Below, piece by piece: positions 56,059-64,000 of a stretch of DNA of 64,000 nt (positions within the stretch are counted from its first letter, which is position 1; each line of letters opens with the position of its first letter). The stretch spans positions 1,629,776 to 1,693,775 of the forward strand of contig NZ_CP025746.1 of NCBI RefSeq assembly GCF_004015185.1, given 5' to 3'. The DNA comes from Clostridium manihotivorum (lineage in GTDB: Bacteria > Bacillota > Clostridia > Clostridiales > Clostridiaceae). The translations under genes were made by a program, and so were the position numbers. The notes under the pieces are model-generated. The model did no database searches. It had not been told where the DNA came from and saw nothing but the letters and a program-made list of their open reading frames with translations.

Positions 56059-56634
56059 GTGTGGTCATATGAGGAAATAGATGACTATCTAAAGAAAAAT
56101 CTCACTGAAAGCAGATATGAGCATACCTTAGGTGTAGTATATGCTGCTGAGCTTTTGGCAGAAAAAAATGGTGAATCTAAAGATAAAGCTAGGCTTGCGG
56201 CTTTAGTTCATGATTGTGCTAAAAATATGAGAATAGATGCCCAGTTTGAATTTTTAAAGTCTAGAAGTATAGAAATAGACGACATTACAAGAAAATCACC
56301 TCAAATACTACATGGGTTAATAGGTTCTATTATAGCCAAGGAAACTATGCACATTGAAGATGAAGAAGTGTTAAGTGCTGTGAGATATCACACCACTGGA
56401 AAAAAGTCTATGAGTTTACTTGAGAAAATAATATATATAGCTGATTACATTGAACCGAATAGAGATTATAAGGGGGTAGAGGACTTAAGGAATATAACTT
56501 ATGCTGATTTAGATAAGGGAGTTCTGCAAGGCTTTGACAACACTATAACCTATGTTATTAAGTTAGGGCAACTTGTCCACCCTTTAACCATAGAAGCTAG
56601 AAATGACTTGTTGTTAAAAATAAAGGGCTGTTAA
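56059..56634 (+). CDS. yqeK: YqeK, HD-domain Ap4A hydrolase
   Basis: A 191-residue HD phosphohydrolase. Ligand positions: His22 (YEHTLG), His51-Asp52 (LVHDCAKN), a His in ILHGLIG, YHTTGKKSM, and DYIEPNRDY. YqeK enzymes cut diadenosine tetraphosphate symmetrically. The start is GTG. Its stop codon (56632-56634) lies inside a short family-B repeat. It follows nadD, with which it is nearly always paired and sometimes fused. Confidence 0.94.
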   Translation: MWSYEEIDDYLKKNLTESRYEHTLGVVYAAELLAEKNGESKDKARLAALVHDCAKNMRIDAQFEFLKSRSIEIDDITRKSPQILHGLIGSIIAKETMHIEDEEVLSAVRYHTTGKKSMSLLEKIIYIADYIEPNRDYKGVEDLRNITYADLDKGVLQGFDNTITYVIKLGQLVHPLTIEARNDLLLKIKGC

Positions 56635-56668
56635 ATCACTTAATTTAAATAACAATCTTTAACATAAA
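56622..56668. repeat. Repeat family B, short copy overlapping the yqeK stop
   Basis: GGCTGTTAAATCACTTAATTT and, at the right, AACAATCTTTAACATA. The central hairpin is lost. Confidence 0.5.
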
Positions 56669-56672
56669 TAAG

Positions 56673-56714
56673 AAGCGTAGATTAATATTAATGCATTAAT
56701 CTATGCTTTTTATT
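56673..56714 (+). terminator. Intrinsic terminator
   Basis: AAGCGTAGATTAAT / ATTAATCTATGCTT stem, T-run after. Confidence 0.85.
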
Positions 56715-56868
56715 TTACTGCTAAATTTATTAAGATATCTGTTTATGATGATTATGCTGATTGAGGAATAGATTATTAATATATTTGATGCTTTTAATTG
56801 TTGCAAAAATGTTATAATTATTTTACAATGGAAAAAGATGTAAAATTGCGACGTTAGAAGGTGAGTTT

Positions 56869-58110
56869 ATGGATTCCAAGAATTTATTGAAAAATAAATT
56901 TAAGGTAAGTCTACTGATACTGTTAGTTTTATTAATTATAATTTCCTTATGTACAGGGGCTTTTTTTTATAAATACTTGGGTAAGTTTAGTAAAAACTAT
57001 AATGGTAATGCTGTAGAGAAGGATACTTCTTTACCTACAAATATATTATTTTTAGGCATGGATATAGGCGATCCTGCTCAGAAAAACAATGACAGTATAA
57101 AAAGAACTGATACCATAATGCTTGTTAGGTTGATTCCTAAGGAGAAAAAGGCTTATATAGTATCAATTCCAAGAGATATGATGATTAAGATAAAGAATTC
57201 AAGTCAAAAGATAAATGCTGCTTTTTCTATAGGTGGAGACAGTGCTATAAAACAGGCTGTAGAAAACATCATGACAGTTAATATAGATTATGTAGTAAAG
57301 CTCAATTATGACGGCTTTAGGAGCTTTGTAGACGCTATTGGAGGCGTTGAGATGACCATAGATAGAAATATGTATTATGATGATGCCGCGCAAGACTTGC
57401 ATATAAAATTCAAAAAAGGTCAAACGGTTCTTCTAGATGGTAAGAAGGCAGAAGAGTTTTTCAGATGGAGAAAAAATAATGATGGAACAGGGCTAGCAAA
57501 TGGTGATTTGGATAGAATAGATAATCAACATAAATTCATTGAGAAAGTTGTTGAAAAGTGTACCTCTATAACTATTGTACCCAAGATTGGTAAGATATTA
57601 GATATATTGCCTAAATATATAGAAACTGATATGCCACCTAAGACCTTACTTGCTTTAGGAAAAGAAGCGATAGAACTTAATAAGGAAAATGTAAATATGT
57701 ACACCTTGAAAGGAGTTCCTAGAACTATAGATGGTATTTCTTATCTTATTTATGATAAGGAAGCTAATACAGAAATAATTAACTTGTTTTCTGATAAAGA
57801 TAGTAAAGGGAAAGTTAAAAATGAAAATAGTAAACAAATAGATAAGAGTTCTTTGAAGATTAAAGTTTTAAATGGAACAAAAACTCAAGGGTTAGCATCT
57901 AAGTACATGAAAGAATTACAGAATAAAGGATATAAGAATATTGAAATAGGTAATACAAAGGAAACCAGTAAGAGTGAGATACAGTTAAAGGATAATAGCC
58001 TTAAAGATACTGTTTCTTCGGATATAAATATTAATAAATTTACTAACATATCAAAAAATGATGATAATTTTGATATAATTGTTATATTGGGTAAAGATTT
58101 TAAGAATTAA
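56869..58110 (+). CDS. LytR-CpsA-Psr family protein with LytR_C domain
   Basis: A 413-residue membrane protein that attaches teichoic acid or other phosphate-linked polymers to peptidoglycan. One membrane helix (about 14-36), then the LCP domain with the Arg/Asp set in SIKRTDTIMLVRLIPKEKKAYIVSIPRDM, INAAFSIGGDSAIKQAVE, YVVKLNYDGFRSFVDAIGGVEM, EEFFRWRKNNDGTGLANGDLDRIDNQHKF. A C-terminal LytR_C part (LKIKVLNGTKTQGLASKYMKELQNKGY) ends the protein. AAGGTGAG site. In clostridia it commonly sits between yqeK and rsfS; here no rsfS follows. Confidence 0.92.
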   Translation: MDSKNLLKNKFKVSLLILLVLLIIISLCTGAFFYKYLGKFSKNYNGNAVEKDTSLPTNILFLGMDIGDPAQKNNDSIKRTDTIMLVRLIPKEKKAYIVSIPRDMMIKIKNSSQKINAAFSIGGDSAIKQAVENIMTVNIDYVVKLNYDGFRSFVDAIGGVEMTIDRNMYYDDAAQDLHIKFKKGQTVLLDGKKAEEFFRWRKNNDGTGLANGDLDRIDNQHKFIEKVVEKCTSITIVPKIGKILDILPKYIETDMPPKTLLALGKEAIELNKENVNMYTLKGVPRTIDGISYLIYDKEANTEIINLFSDKDSKGKVKNENSKQIDKSSLKIKVLNGTKTQGLASKYMKELQNKGYKNIEIGNTKETSKSEIQLKDNSLKDTVSSDININKFTNISKNDDNFDIIVILGKDFKN

Positions 58111-58123
58111 AGGAGAAATGAAA

Positions 58124-58504
58124 ATGAAGAATATTATTTCTACAGAAAATGCACCAAAAGCAATAGGACCATATAGTCAAGGTATTAGCATTGACAATCT
58201 TATATTTACTTCTGGTCAAATTCCAATAGATCCTGCTACAGGTGAGTTAGTAACTGATATAAAGGAAGCTACTAAGAGATCAATGCTTAATGTAAAGGCT
58301 ATATTAGAGCAAGCCGGAAGCTCCTTAGAAAATATAATAAAAGCAACTATATTTTTAAAAAATATTGATGACTTTGGTTCAGTAAATGAAGTTTACGGAG
58401 AATTCTTTAAAGAAAATCCTCCAGCTAGAAGTTGTGTTGAAATAAGCAGATTACCAAAAGATGCAGTTATTGAAATAGAGGTTATTGCTTTTAAAGATAG
58501 ATAG
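58124..58504 (+). CDS. ridA: RidA family reactive enamine/imine deaminase
   Basis: A 126-residue trimeric enzyme that hydrolyses 2-aminoacrylate and similar imines made by PLP enzymes. Family marks: APKAIGPYSQGI, IFTSGQIPIDPATGEL, NPPARSCVEISRLPKDAVIEIEVIA with the conserved Arg. The ATG at 58124 is eight bases after AAGGAG; the ATG six bases earlier is too close. It follows the LytR gene directly and precedes a pseudouridine synthase by nine bases. Confidence 0.95.
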   Translation: MKNIISTENAPKAIGPYSQGISIDNLIFTSGQIPIDPATGELVTDIKEATKRSMLNVKAILEQAGSSLENIIKATIFLKNIDDFGSVNEVYGEFFKENPPARSCVEISRLPKDAVIEIEVIAFKDR

Positions 58505-58513
58505 GAGAATCGT

Positions 58514-59458
58514 ATGAGCTACATAAGAGAAATAGTCCCAAAAGAATATGAGGGAAGAAAGATAAGAGATTTTCTTAAAGAGAAATTAGGACTATCAACT
58601 AGACTCATTAGGGGTGCTGCTATAGATGGAAGAATAAAAACCAATAGTAAAGTGGTAAAAATGAACTATGTGCTTAAAGCTGATGACCACATAGAAGTTA
58701 ATGTTTCTAAAGATGAGACTCAGAACATCGCACCAGAAAAAATGGATTTGAAAATAATATATGAAGATGATGATATATTAGTTGTAAACAAAGATCCATT
58801 TATGGTAGTTCATCCTACAAAAAGTCATCAATCTGGTACCTTAGCTAATGGAGTGATAAACTATTTTAATGAAACCAACCAAAATTGTATAGTTCGTCTA
58901 GTTAGTAGATTGGATATGAATACTTCAGGACTAATAATAATAGCAAAGAATCAATATGCTCATATGGCGTTATCAAAGCAGAATGCTATGGATAAAGATA
59001 AAAATGGAGATATAAAGGAGCCTAGAGAAGACTCTATTTCCATTGAAAAGAGATATATAGCAATAGTGCATGGAAACTTAGATGCTACTGAAGGAACTAT
59101 AGATCTTCCTATACATAGACCAGCTGTTGATTCTATAAAAAGAGAAGTTAATGAACTAGGTCAAAGAAGTATAACTCACTATAAGGTTCTGGAAAGACTT
59201 AAAGATGCTGATGTAGTAGAATGTACCCTAGAGACAGGAAGAACTCATCAGATAAGAGTTCATTTAAGTCATATGGGCCATCCTATATTTGGTGATACCC
59301 TTTATGGAAATGAAGGTGATGATAACTATATAGCAAGGCAGGCTTTGCACGCTTATAGATTAGATTTTTTAAGTCCGAGAACAAAAAAAGTACTTTCACT
59401 TAAGGCTGGTTTACCTGAAGATATGAATGAGCTTATTAATAAAATAAAACAAGTTTAA
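58514..59458 (+). CDS. RluA-family pseudouridine synthase
   Basis: A 314-residue RNA-modifying enzyme. N-terminal S4-like RNA-binding domain (about 10-75, RKIRDFLKEKLGLSTRLIRGAAIDGRIKTN), then the RluA catalytic core. The catalytic Asp134 lies in VSRLDMNTSGL, where most family members have HRLD, so His is replaced by Ser. RTHQIRVHLSHMGHPIFGDTLYG is the standard later motif. The target (23S rRNA or tRNA) cannot be told from sequence. AGGAG site. Confidence 0.92.
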   Translation: MSYIREIVPKEYEGRKIRDFLKEKLGLSTRLIRGAAIDGRIKTNSKVVKMNYVLKADDHIEVNVSKDETQNIAPEKMDLKIIYEDDDILVVNKDPFMVVHPTKSHQSGTLANGVINYFNETNQNCIVRLVSRLDMNTSGLIIIAKNQYAHMALSKQNAMDKDKNGDIKEPREDSISIEKRYIAIVHGNLDATEGTIDLPIHRPAVDSIKREVNELGQRSITHYKVLERLKDADVVECTLETGRTHQIRVHLSHMGHPIFGDTLYGNEGDDNYIARQALHAYRLDFLSPRTKKVLSLKAGLPEDMNELINKIKQV

Positions 59459-59515
59459 AAGCATAGTTAAGATCTTTATAATTAAAGAATACCAAAATAT
59501 TAATATATAAATAAG

Positions 59516-59553
59516 AAAGTACTGAAGGAATTCTCTCTTCAGTGCTTTTTTGT
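59516..59553. terminator. Intrinsic terminator
   Basis: AAAGTACTGAAG / CTTCAGTGCTTTTTT stem (one G-U pair), between convergent genes. Confidence 0.85.
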
Positions 59554-59618
59554 TAATCTGCCTTTCTGTGGCTTTATTTAAAGCGGTAGTGGCAGGCAAT
59601 ATGTATTTTTTATTTCAA

Positions 59619-60923
59619 TTATTGAGTTATATTGTCGTATTTACGTCTCAAAATATATTGTTTTTTCTTAAACTTAATATATTTTCTTAAAGTTATGAGA
59701 AATATAGAGGTAATTGCTATGGCTAAAGCTAGTACAAATGGTTTTATGTTTTTATAGGAAGCAGATGTAGGTAATATACCCTTGTACTCCCTATCGATAC
59801 TTGAAGCTAGTTTTAAATCACATAGTTCTTTACCTTTTACTGTAACATCTGAATCTAGAATTTCTTGCCCTTGCTTGAAAGATGTTTTTTCTAAGTTAGC
59901 ACTTTTTATTGTTATCTTAGGAGCAAGGTTATTTTTTATATCATTATCAGACAAATTAGGCTTATAATCATTTTTATTTATTAGGTAATATATGTCCTTT
60001 GTAGCTATTAGTGGAACCGATAAAGACTTAGTTACATTGTAGCTAGCTACTTCATCACCTTTGCAATATAACTTTATAGGTTTGTAGTTTTTGAATCCAT
60101 ACTCAAATAATTTTTTTGCATCATCGAAGTAAAACTGTTTACTTTGAGAGTATAGCATTGAAACAATTAAAGTATGGCCATCTTTTTCCGCTGCAGCAGT
60201 AAAAGTGTGTTTAGATAAAGTTGTGTATCCAGTTTTTCCTGCTAAAGCATATTGATACTCGTGTGGTGAATTTTTTCTTATTAACTCATCTTTTGTAGAA
60301 ACCCATTTTTCGTTTCCATCTAAGTTACTAGGTGGAAATTTATAAACTTGAGTTCTACATATTTTAACAAAAGTAGGATTCTTTATAGCTTCCTTAAGCA
60401 TTAAAGATAAGTCATGTGCTGTTGTTAAGTGACCAGGCTCATACAATCCGCTTGGATTTACAAAGTTGGTGTTATTTGCACCTAGTTGTTTTGCTCTTTC
60501 ATTCATCATTTTAACAAAGTTATCCATAGAGCCGCCAACATGTTCTGCTAAGGCCTCAGCGCAGTCGTTTGCGGATTCAAGAAGAAGTCCATGGAGAAGG
60601 TCATTTACTGTATAAATCTCACCTTCTTTTAATCCAATTGAAGTTCCTTCAGCAGTTGGTGGTACCTTACTTATGGTAACCTTATCATCTAATTTTGCTT
60701 TTTCCAATGTAAGAAGTGCTGTCATTACCTTTGTTGTAGACGCTGGAGCTAGAGGTTTGTTGGCATTTTTGTCATAAATAATATCACCGGTATTTACATC
60801 CATTAGTACTGCAGCCTCTGATTCAACCTCTGGTGGTGATGAGGTAGCTGCCTTTACATTCACACTTCCAGACATAAGTAAAAAGATTGAAAGCATGCTA
60901 AAAAATATCGATATCTTTTTCAT
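59619..60923 (-). CDS. D-alanyl-D-alanine carboxypeptidase (DacA/DacF type)
   Basis: A 434-residue low-molecular-weight PBP that trims pentapeptides. Signal peptide 1-25 (ending VKAAT), catalytic motifs SxxK in PASTTKVM, SxN in ESANDCAEAL, KTG in LAGKTGYTT, then a beta-rich C-terminal domain and a membrane anchor (about 395-413, FVLALAIAITSIFLITL) with a basic tail. A C-terminal transmembrane anchor, not an amphipathic helix, is typical of clostridial forms. The ATG at 60923 is preceded by GCGGGGG; an in-frame ATG 15 bases earlier overlaps that site. Confidence 0.94.
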   Translation of the reverse strand: MKKISIFFSMLSIFLLMSGSVNVKAATSSPPEVESEAAVLMDVNTGDIIYDKNANKPLAPASTTKVMTALLTLEKAKLDDKVTISKVPPTAEGTSIGLKEGEIYTVNDLLHGLLLESANDCAEALAEHVGGSMDNFVKMMNERAKQLGANNTNFVNPSGLYEPGHLTTAHDLSLMLKEAIKNPTFVKICRTQVYKFPPSNLDGNEKWVSTKDELIRKNSPHEYQYALAGKTGYTTLSKHTFTAAAEKDGHTLIVSMLYSQSKQFYFDDAKKLFEYGFKNYKPIKLYCKGDEVASYNVTKSLSVPLIATKDIYYLINKNDYKPNLSDNDIKNNLAPKITIKSANLEKTSFKQGQEILDSDVTVKGKELCDLKLASSIDREYKGILPTSASYKNIKPFVLALAIAITSIFLITLRKYIKFKKKQYILRRKYDNITQ

Positions 60924-61146
60924 ATGTATCCCCCGCATATTTATTCAATAGATTTAAGTATATCAAATTTATACAAATTTTGCTATATATTTTTGCTTAT
61001 TTGGCAATAATCAAAATAATAAAGCGTATAAATTTATTAATATTTTTAACTTTTATATAACAATTAAGCATTATGCGATTGAGTAAATTACTATTACTTC
61101 AAGTTGTATATTTTAGTCTTTTCTTTATAAAATGAGGTGATATAAG

Positions 61147-61842
61147 ATGAAAAAAAGAGAAAAAATAATCGGAGCTTCAGTTATGGTGTTATTTTTTATA
61201 ATATTCATAACTATAGGTTATTTTAACACAAGGCAAAAAAATTTAACACAGAAAGATATGGAAGACATGTTTGTTGACGTTGATCAAAAGGAAGCTAAAG
61301 CTTCAAAAGGTGATAAAAAAGAGACTAGTAGTAGTAAAAAAGAAGTTACTAATAAAGAAACTACTGATATGGACAGTAATACCCAAGGAAAGAAAGTAGT
61401 AGTTGAGATTAAAGGAGAAGTAAAAAAGGCGGATGTATATTATTTAGATGAAGGAAGTATAGTAAAAGATCTTATAACGGAAGCAGGCGGGCTAACAGAT
61501 AAAGCAGATTTATCATCAATTAATCAAGCAAAGAAGCTTGTGAATAATGAATGTATAGTGATTGGTAGTAAAGATAAAGTAGGTACAAACAATATTACAC
61601 AAAGTAGTAAAGATGTAAGTGTTTCATCAGTCGTTAGTGACAGTGGAGCAGTAGTAAATTTAAATACAGCCTCTAAGGAAGAGTTAGATAAGATTCCTGG
61701 TATAGGAGCTGTTACAGCAGAGAAGATTATAGAGTATAGACAAAAAAATAATGGATTTAAGACTATAGATGATATCAAAAAGGTAGATAGAATAGGTGAT
61801 AAATTATTTGAAAAGATAAAGGATAAGATAAGCGTTAATTAA
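61147..61842 (+). CDS. comEA: ComEA-like DNA-binding membrane protein
   Basis: A 231-residue protein with one membrane helix (about 8-26), a Lys/Ser/Thr-rich linker, an SLBB domain (about 80-140, VVVEIKGEVKKADVYYLDEGSIVKDLITEAGGLTDKADLSSINQA), and a C-terminal double helix-hairpin-helix (VNLNTASKEELDKIPGIGAVTAEKIIEYRQKNNGFKTIDDIKKV). This is the order of ComEA, the DNA receptor for uptake. The comEC channel gene is not next to it. GAGGTGAT ribosome site. Confidence 0.93.
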   Translation: MKKREKIIGASVMVLFFIIFITIGYFNTRQKNLTQKDMEDMFVDVDQKEAKASKGDKKETSSSKKEVTNKETTDMDSNTQGKKVVVEIKGEVKKADVYYLDEGSIVKDLITEAGGLTDKADLSSINQAKKLVNNECIVIGSKDKVGTNNITQSSKDVSVSSVVSDSGAVVNLNTASKEELDKIPGIGAVTAEKIIEYRQKNNGFKTIDDIKKVDRIGDKLFEKIKDKISVN

Positions 61843-61916
61843 ATATGGTAGAATCTTATTGTTAAGTTATAAACTCCCTAAAACTAATGCTATGTTTTAA
61901 TATAATTTGTATATAG

Positions 61917-62069
61917 ATATGTCAGTTAAAGATAAGCTATAGATCGATAAAAGTACAATTAACCGATGAAATAGTTGATAGTAAGCTTATAAATTATAGA
62001 ACTGGAATATCTATTCCTATGGCTATAAAAAGTGATGATTTGCAAAGTAAAATTTATTCAATAGTATAG
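61917..62069 (+). pseudogene. Start-less open frame, possible gene relic
   Basis: A 50-codon frame closed by TAG at both ends with protein-like content (for example YRTGISIPMAIKSDD) but no start codon or ribosome site at its head. I do not recognise it; it may be the decayed tail of a lost gene or chance. Confidence 0.25.
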
Positions 62070-62113
62070 TATTATATGGTAAAATAATAGTAAATGTATA
62101 AGGAGGGGTTATG

Positions 62114-62317
62114 ATGGAGGTTTTAGCTAATCTTGGGTTAAGTTTATTATTCGGACTTTTAGGTATAATTATTATGGCCATTGGGTATGTTGTTTTTGAT
62201 AAGGTTATACCAGCTGATTTTAATAAGGAATTAGAAAATAAAAATACAGCTGTAGCTATAGTTATAGCAGGAATGTTAATTGGAGTTGCTATAATAGTAT
62301 CTAAGGTAATAGCCTAA
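62114..62317 (+). CDS. DUF350 small membrane protein
   Basis: A 67-residue protein with two membrane helices (about 5-27 and 47-66) joined by a short polar loop VIPADFNKELENKNTAVA. The pattern FDKV-P-DF-KEL-NKN-AVAIV is characteristic of DUF350 (YjfL-like). AGGAGG lies seven bases before the ATG at 62114; an ATG three bases earlier is possible. Function unknown. It stands alone before a bidirectional terminator. Confidence 0.82.
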   Translation: MEVLANLGLSLLFGLLGIIIMAIGYVVFDKVIPADFNKELENKNTAVAIVIAGMLIGVAIIVSKVIA

Positions 62318-62374
62318 AAAATCATAGAATCTCTCTTTGCTATTCCTAATATAAATTGGGAAAGGCAAATGATA

Positions 62375-62415
62375 AAAAAAACACACTGAAGCTAGTTGCT
62401 TCAGTGTGTTTTTAA
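62375..62415. terminator. Bidirectional terminator
   Basis: AAAACACACTGAAGC / GCTTCAGTGTGTTTTT, between DUF350 and the convergent pgmB. Confidence 0.92.
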
Positions 62416-63060
62416 TTAAAATTGTAAAAGATTTAAATCAGAATTTTCTAAGTTAGGTATAACCTTTGTAGCCTTGCCTAAGGTTTCAGGAGAACCTATA
62501 CCTATAGATCTCATACCAGCTCTTGTAGCAGCCTCTATACCAGCTTCAGCATCTTCAAAAACTACACAAAACTCAGGAGATATATGTAGTTCTTCAGCGC
62601 CAAGTAAAAATACTTCTGGATCTGGTTTAGCCTCGGATACCTTGTTTCCATCAATTATAGCATCAAAGTATCTTGTAAGTTCAAGGTTATCTAAAATCAT
62701 CATAGAATTCTTAGAAGCTGAGCCTAGTGATACTTTTATTCCAGCTTCTCTTAAAGTGCTTAGAAAGTTCTCAACACCAGGTAATATTTCATCTTTATTC
62801 ATTTTAGATATGTACTCAACATACCAAGCATTTTTTTTAGCAGCTAGCTCTACTTTTTCTTCTTCGCTTAAAGATACTTTACCGATTGAAAGTAAAATCT
62901 CTAAAGAAGCCATTCTACTAACCCCTTTTAATCTTTCATTATCTTTTTCAGTAAAATCAAAACCTAATTCATTAGCTAATCGTTTCCAAGCTAGGTAATG
63001 ATATTTTGCAGTATCAACTATTACTCCATCTAAATCAAAAATACAACATTTTACATCCAT
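62416..63060 (-). CDS. pgmB: Beta-phosphoglucomutase PgmB
   Basis: A 214-residue HAD phosphomutase that interconverts beta-glucose 1-phosphate and glucose 6-phosphate after maltose or trehalose phosphorolysis. IFDLDGVIVDTAKYHYLAWKRLA holds the nucleophile Asp and the beta-PGM specific W. LGSASKN is the second HAD motif, KPDPEVFLLGAEEL the third, and VVFEDAEAGIEAATRAGM the fourth. The stop codon is next to a bidirectional terminator. A LacI-type palindrome lies 22 bases upstream of the start. Confidence 0.95.
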   Translation of the reverse strand: MDVKCCIFDLDGVIVDTAKYHYLAWKRLANELGFDFTEKDNERLKGVSRMASLEILLSIGKVSLSEEEKVELAAKKNAWYVEYISKMNKDEILPGVENFLSTLREAGIKVSLGSASKNSMMILDNLELTRYFDAIIDGNKVSEAKPDPEVFLLGAEELHISPEFCVVFEDAEAGIEAATRAGMRSIGIGSPETLGKATKVIPNLENSDLNLLQF

Positions 63061-63081
63061 AAACTATTACCCCCATAATGT

Positions 63082-63093
63082 TTAAGCGTTTAA
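63082..63093 (-). promoter_or_regulatory. LacI/MalR-type operator before pgmB
   Basis: TTAAGCGTTTAA has the central CG and near-perfect dyad of LacI-family sites. It sits between the pgmB start and the likely promoter on the reverse strand. Confidence 0.5.
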
Positions 63094-63215
63094 CTTAATT
63101 ATAAAATATTATAGAGAAATTTTCTATAAATATTAAAGCACTTATGAAATATTAGAGAATACTATAAAAAATACTACATAACTTTGTACCTATTATAGGT
63201 AAGCCACTTCAGCTA

Positions 63216-63274
63216 TTAAGTTATACATGCACAAAATCGTCAGAAGCCGCGATTTTCGAACATGCATAACTTAA
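63216..63274. repeat. Repeat family C copy, long palindrome
   Basis: TTAAGTTATACATGC / GCATAACTTAA and AAAATCG / CGATTTT arms around GAAGC; related to 33361-33422 in inverse orientation. Confidence 0.7.
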
Positions 63275-63558
63275 GCTTTCTTAAATGTAATACTAAAAAT
63301 ATGTACAACTTCAGCCCGAAGTTTATTTAAGAAAAACACTATGTTGTAAATTCAATATTTTTACAATTTTTATGTTTGTAGTTTATTATAATTTGGTTAT
63401 TCAAGGTCAACAAATCTCGCTTTTTATCATTATTGGTAGTATAATGTTAATAGAATGTTTATTTTATTAGAAAAGTAATATTTTTGATACATGAATACTT
63501 TCAATTAAATTATTTTTATGTTATTCATAACAAATAGTATAGAGTTAGGGTTAAAAAA

Positions 63559-63620
63559 GTTATGTTAAAATTAAGTGGTTAATCATAAGATGCTTTATTA
63601 AGTTTAAGTAAATATTTTGT
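63559..63620. repeat. Repeat family B, left half
   Basis: ATGTTAAAATTAAGTGGTTA and the following TCATAAGATGC match the left half of the copies at 54.7-55.0 kb. Confidence 0.55.
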
Positions 63621-63689
63621 AAAGATTAAGAGAAATTAGAGATGACTAATTTTTAAGGATTAGTGTTTTTTATGGGAGGTAAATACAAA

Positions 63690-64000
63690 ATGAATGTGAC
63701 TATAAAGGATGTGGCCAGAGAAGCAAACGTTTCCCCATCCACAGTGTCCAGAGTTCTAGCTGGCAATCCTAGAATAAGTGATGAAACAAAAGAAAGAGTT
63801 ATGGAAACGGTTAAAAGGTTAAATTATCATCCTAATGTGATAGCAAGAAGTTTAGCTAATAATGTTACGAAAATTCTTGGGTTGATATTACCAAGTGGAG
63901 AAGAAGATCTTTTTAGAAATCCATTCTTCATTCAGGTTATGACAGGAATAAGCATATATGCTCAGAAGATGGGGTATTCCATTGTTTATACCTTTAGTAA
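63690..64000 (+). CDS. LacI-family transcriptional regulator, 5' part
   Basis: Only the first 103 codons are in the window; the gene runs off the end. Residues 1-22 form the LacI helix-turn-helix, MNVTIKDVAREANVSPSTVSRVL, and the hinge and minor-groove region LNYHPNVIARSLAN follow. The periplasmic-binding-like sensor then begins (ILGLILPSGEEDLFRNPFFIQVMTGIS). GGGAGG site. Its opening resembles MalR regulators, and the divergent pgmB with a LacI-type operator fits control of maltose or trehalose use, but the effector is not shown. Confidence 0.9.
   Translation, partial: MNVTIKDVAREANVSPSTVSRVLAGNPRISDETKERVMETVKRLNYHPNVIARSLANNVTKILGLILPSGEEDLFRNPFFIQVMTGISIYAQKMGYSIVYTFS

Larger units (their letters stand above)
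63061..63689. other. Divergent intergenic region, pgmB / LacI-type gene
   Basis: 629 bases with a candidate operator (63082-63093), a family-C palindrome (63216-63274), and part of a family-B repeat (63559-63620). No gene seen. Confidence 0.65.

Noticed and set aside
62474..62998. Open frame antisense to pgmB
   Set aside because: pgmB has all HAD motifs; the opposite frame is a low-complexity shadow.

Overview
The window reads as a chromosomal segment of a low-GC, endospore-forming Firmicute, most likely Clostridium in the broad sense. The signs are strongly AT-rich DNA, A/G-rich Shine-Dalgarno sites, an alpha/beta-type small acid-soluble spore protein, a SpoIVFA/SpoIVFB-like pair, the yhaO-yhaN pair, a mreBCD-mrdA-minCDE-rodA block, and rplU-prp-rpmA-obgE with an L27 that carries a cleavable N-terminal extension. 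I saw no rRNA, tRNA or CRISPR array and no prophage. All functions are assigned from motifs read by eye; no database search was run.

Layout. 1-5.3 kb: a hypothetical gene, a spore protein gene followed by a 9-codon ORF, a small hypothetical, then yhaO-yhaN (nuclease plus SMC-like ATPase). 5.3-9.5 kb: an orphan ZnuA-type lipoprotein behind a strong promoter with a 7-1-7 palindrome, a membrane-anchored MutS homologue, and an M28-like secreted protein whose metal and catalytic residues look decayed. 9.6-12.7 kb: a UvrD-like/LexA-type (S24) fusion gene split by an IS4-type element whose own transposase is frameshifted. 13-16 kb: a DEDDh exonuclease with zinc ribbon, a CAP-like secreted protein, a CBS protein, and yaaA behind an exact Fur-box sequence. 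16.4-19.5 kb: the copper locus csoR-copA-copZ with a CsoR-type operator. 19.5-21.6 kb: a reverse-strand membrane-stress-like module (Ser-rich membrane protein, PspA, Cys-cluster protein). 22-29.6 kb: S1 protein, TPR protein, pyruvate kinase, PepD, a NlpC/P60 hydrolase and an AraC regulator. 29.8-33.3 kb: a heterodimeric ABC exporter.

33.7-47.7 kb is the cell-shape and division region: SPOR-like protein, DUF4321 protein, maf, radC, mreB-mreC-mreD, mrdA (PBP2), minC-minD-minE, rodA, mgsA, then the SpoIVFA/SpoIVFB-like pair. 48-59.5 kb: two radical-SAM-related genes, rng, an L21 leader, rplU-prp-rpmA, obgE, yhbY, nadD, yqeK, a LytR-type ligase, ridA and a RluA-type pseudouridine synthase. 59.6-64 kb: dacA-type carboxypeptidase, comEA-like gene, DUF350 protein, pgmB and the start of a LacI-type regulator that probably controls sugar use with pgmB.

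Between genes there are three interspersed repeat families: a MITE-like family with GGCT-TGTT-AA termini (19218, 27380, 54664, 54873 and others), a family lying directly downstream of intrinsic terminators (15.1, 28.6, 33.5, 34.6, 42.0, 47.8 kb), and a long palindromic family (21.8, 33.4, 63.2 kb). The best candidates for new biology are the disrupted UvrD-like/S24 fusion, the Ser-rich/PspA/Cys-cluster module, the metal-box promoters, the 9-codon ORF and the terminator-linked repeats.
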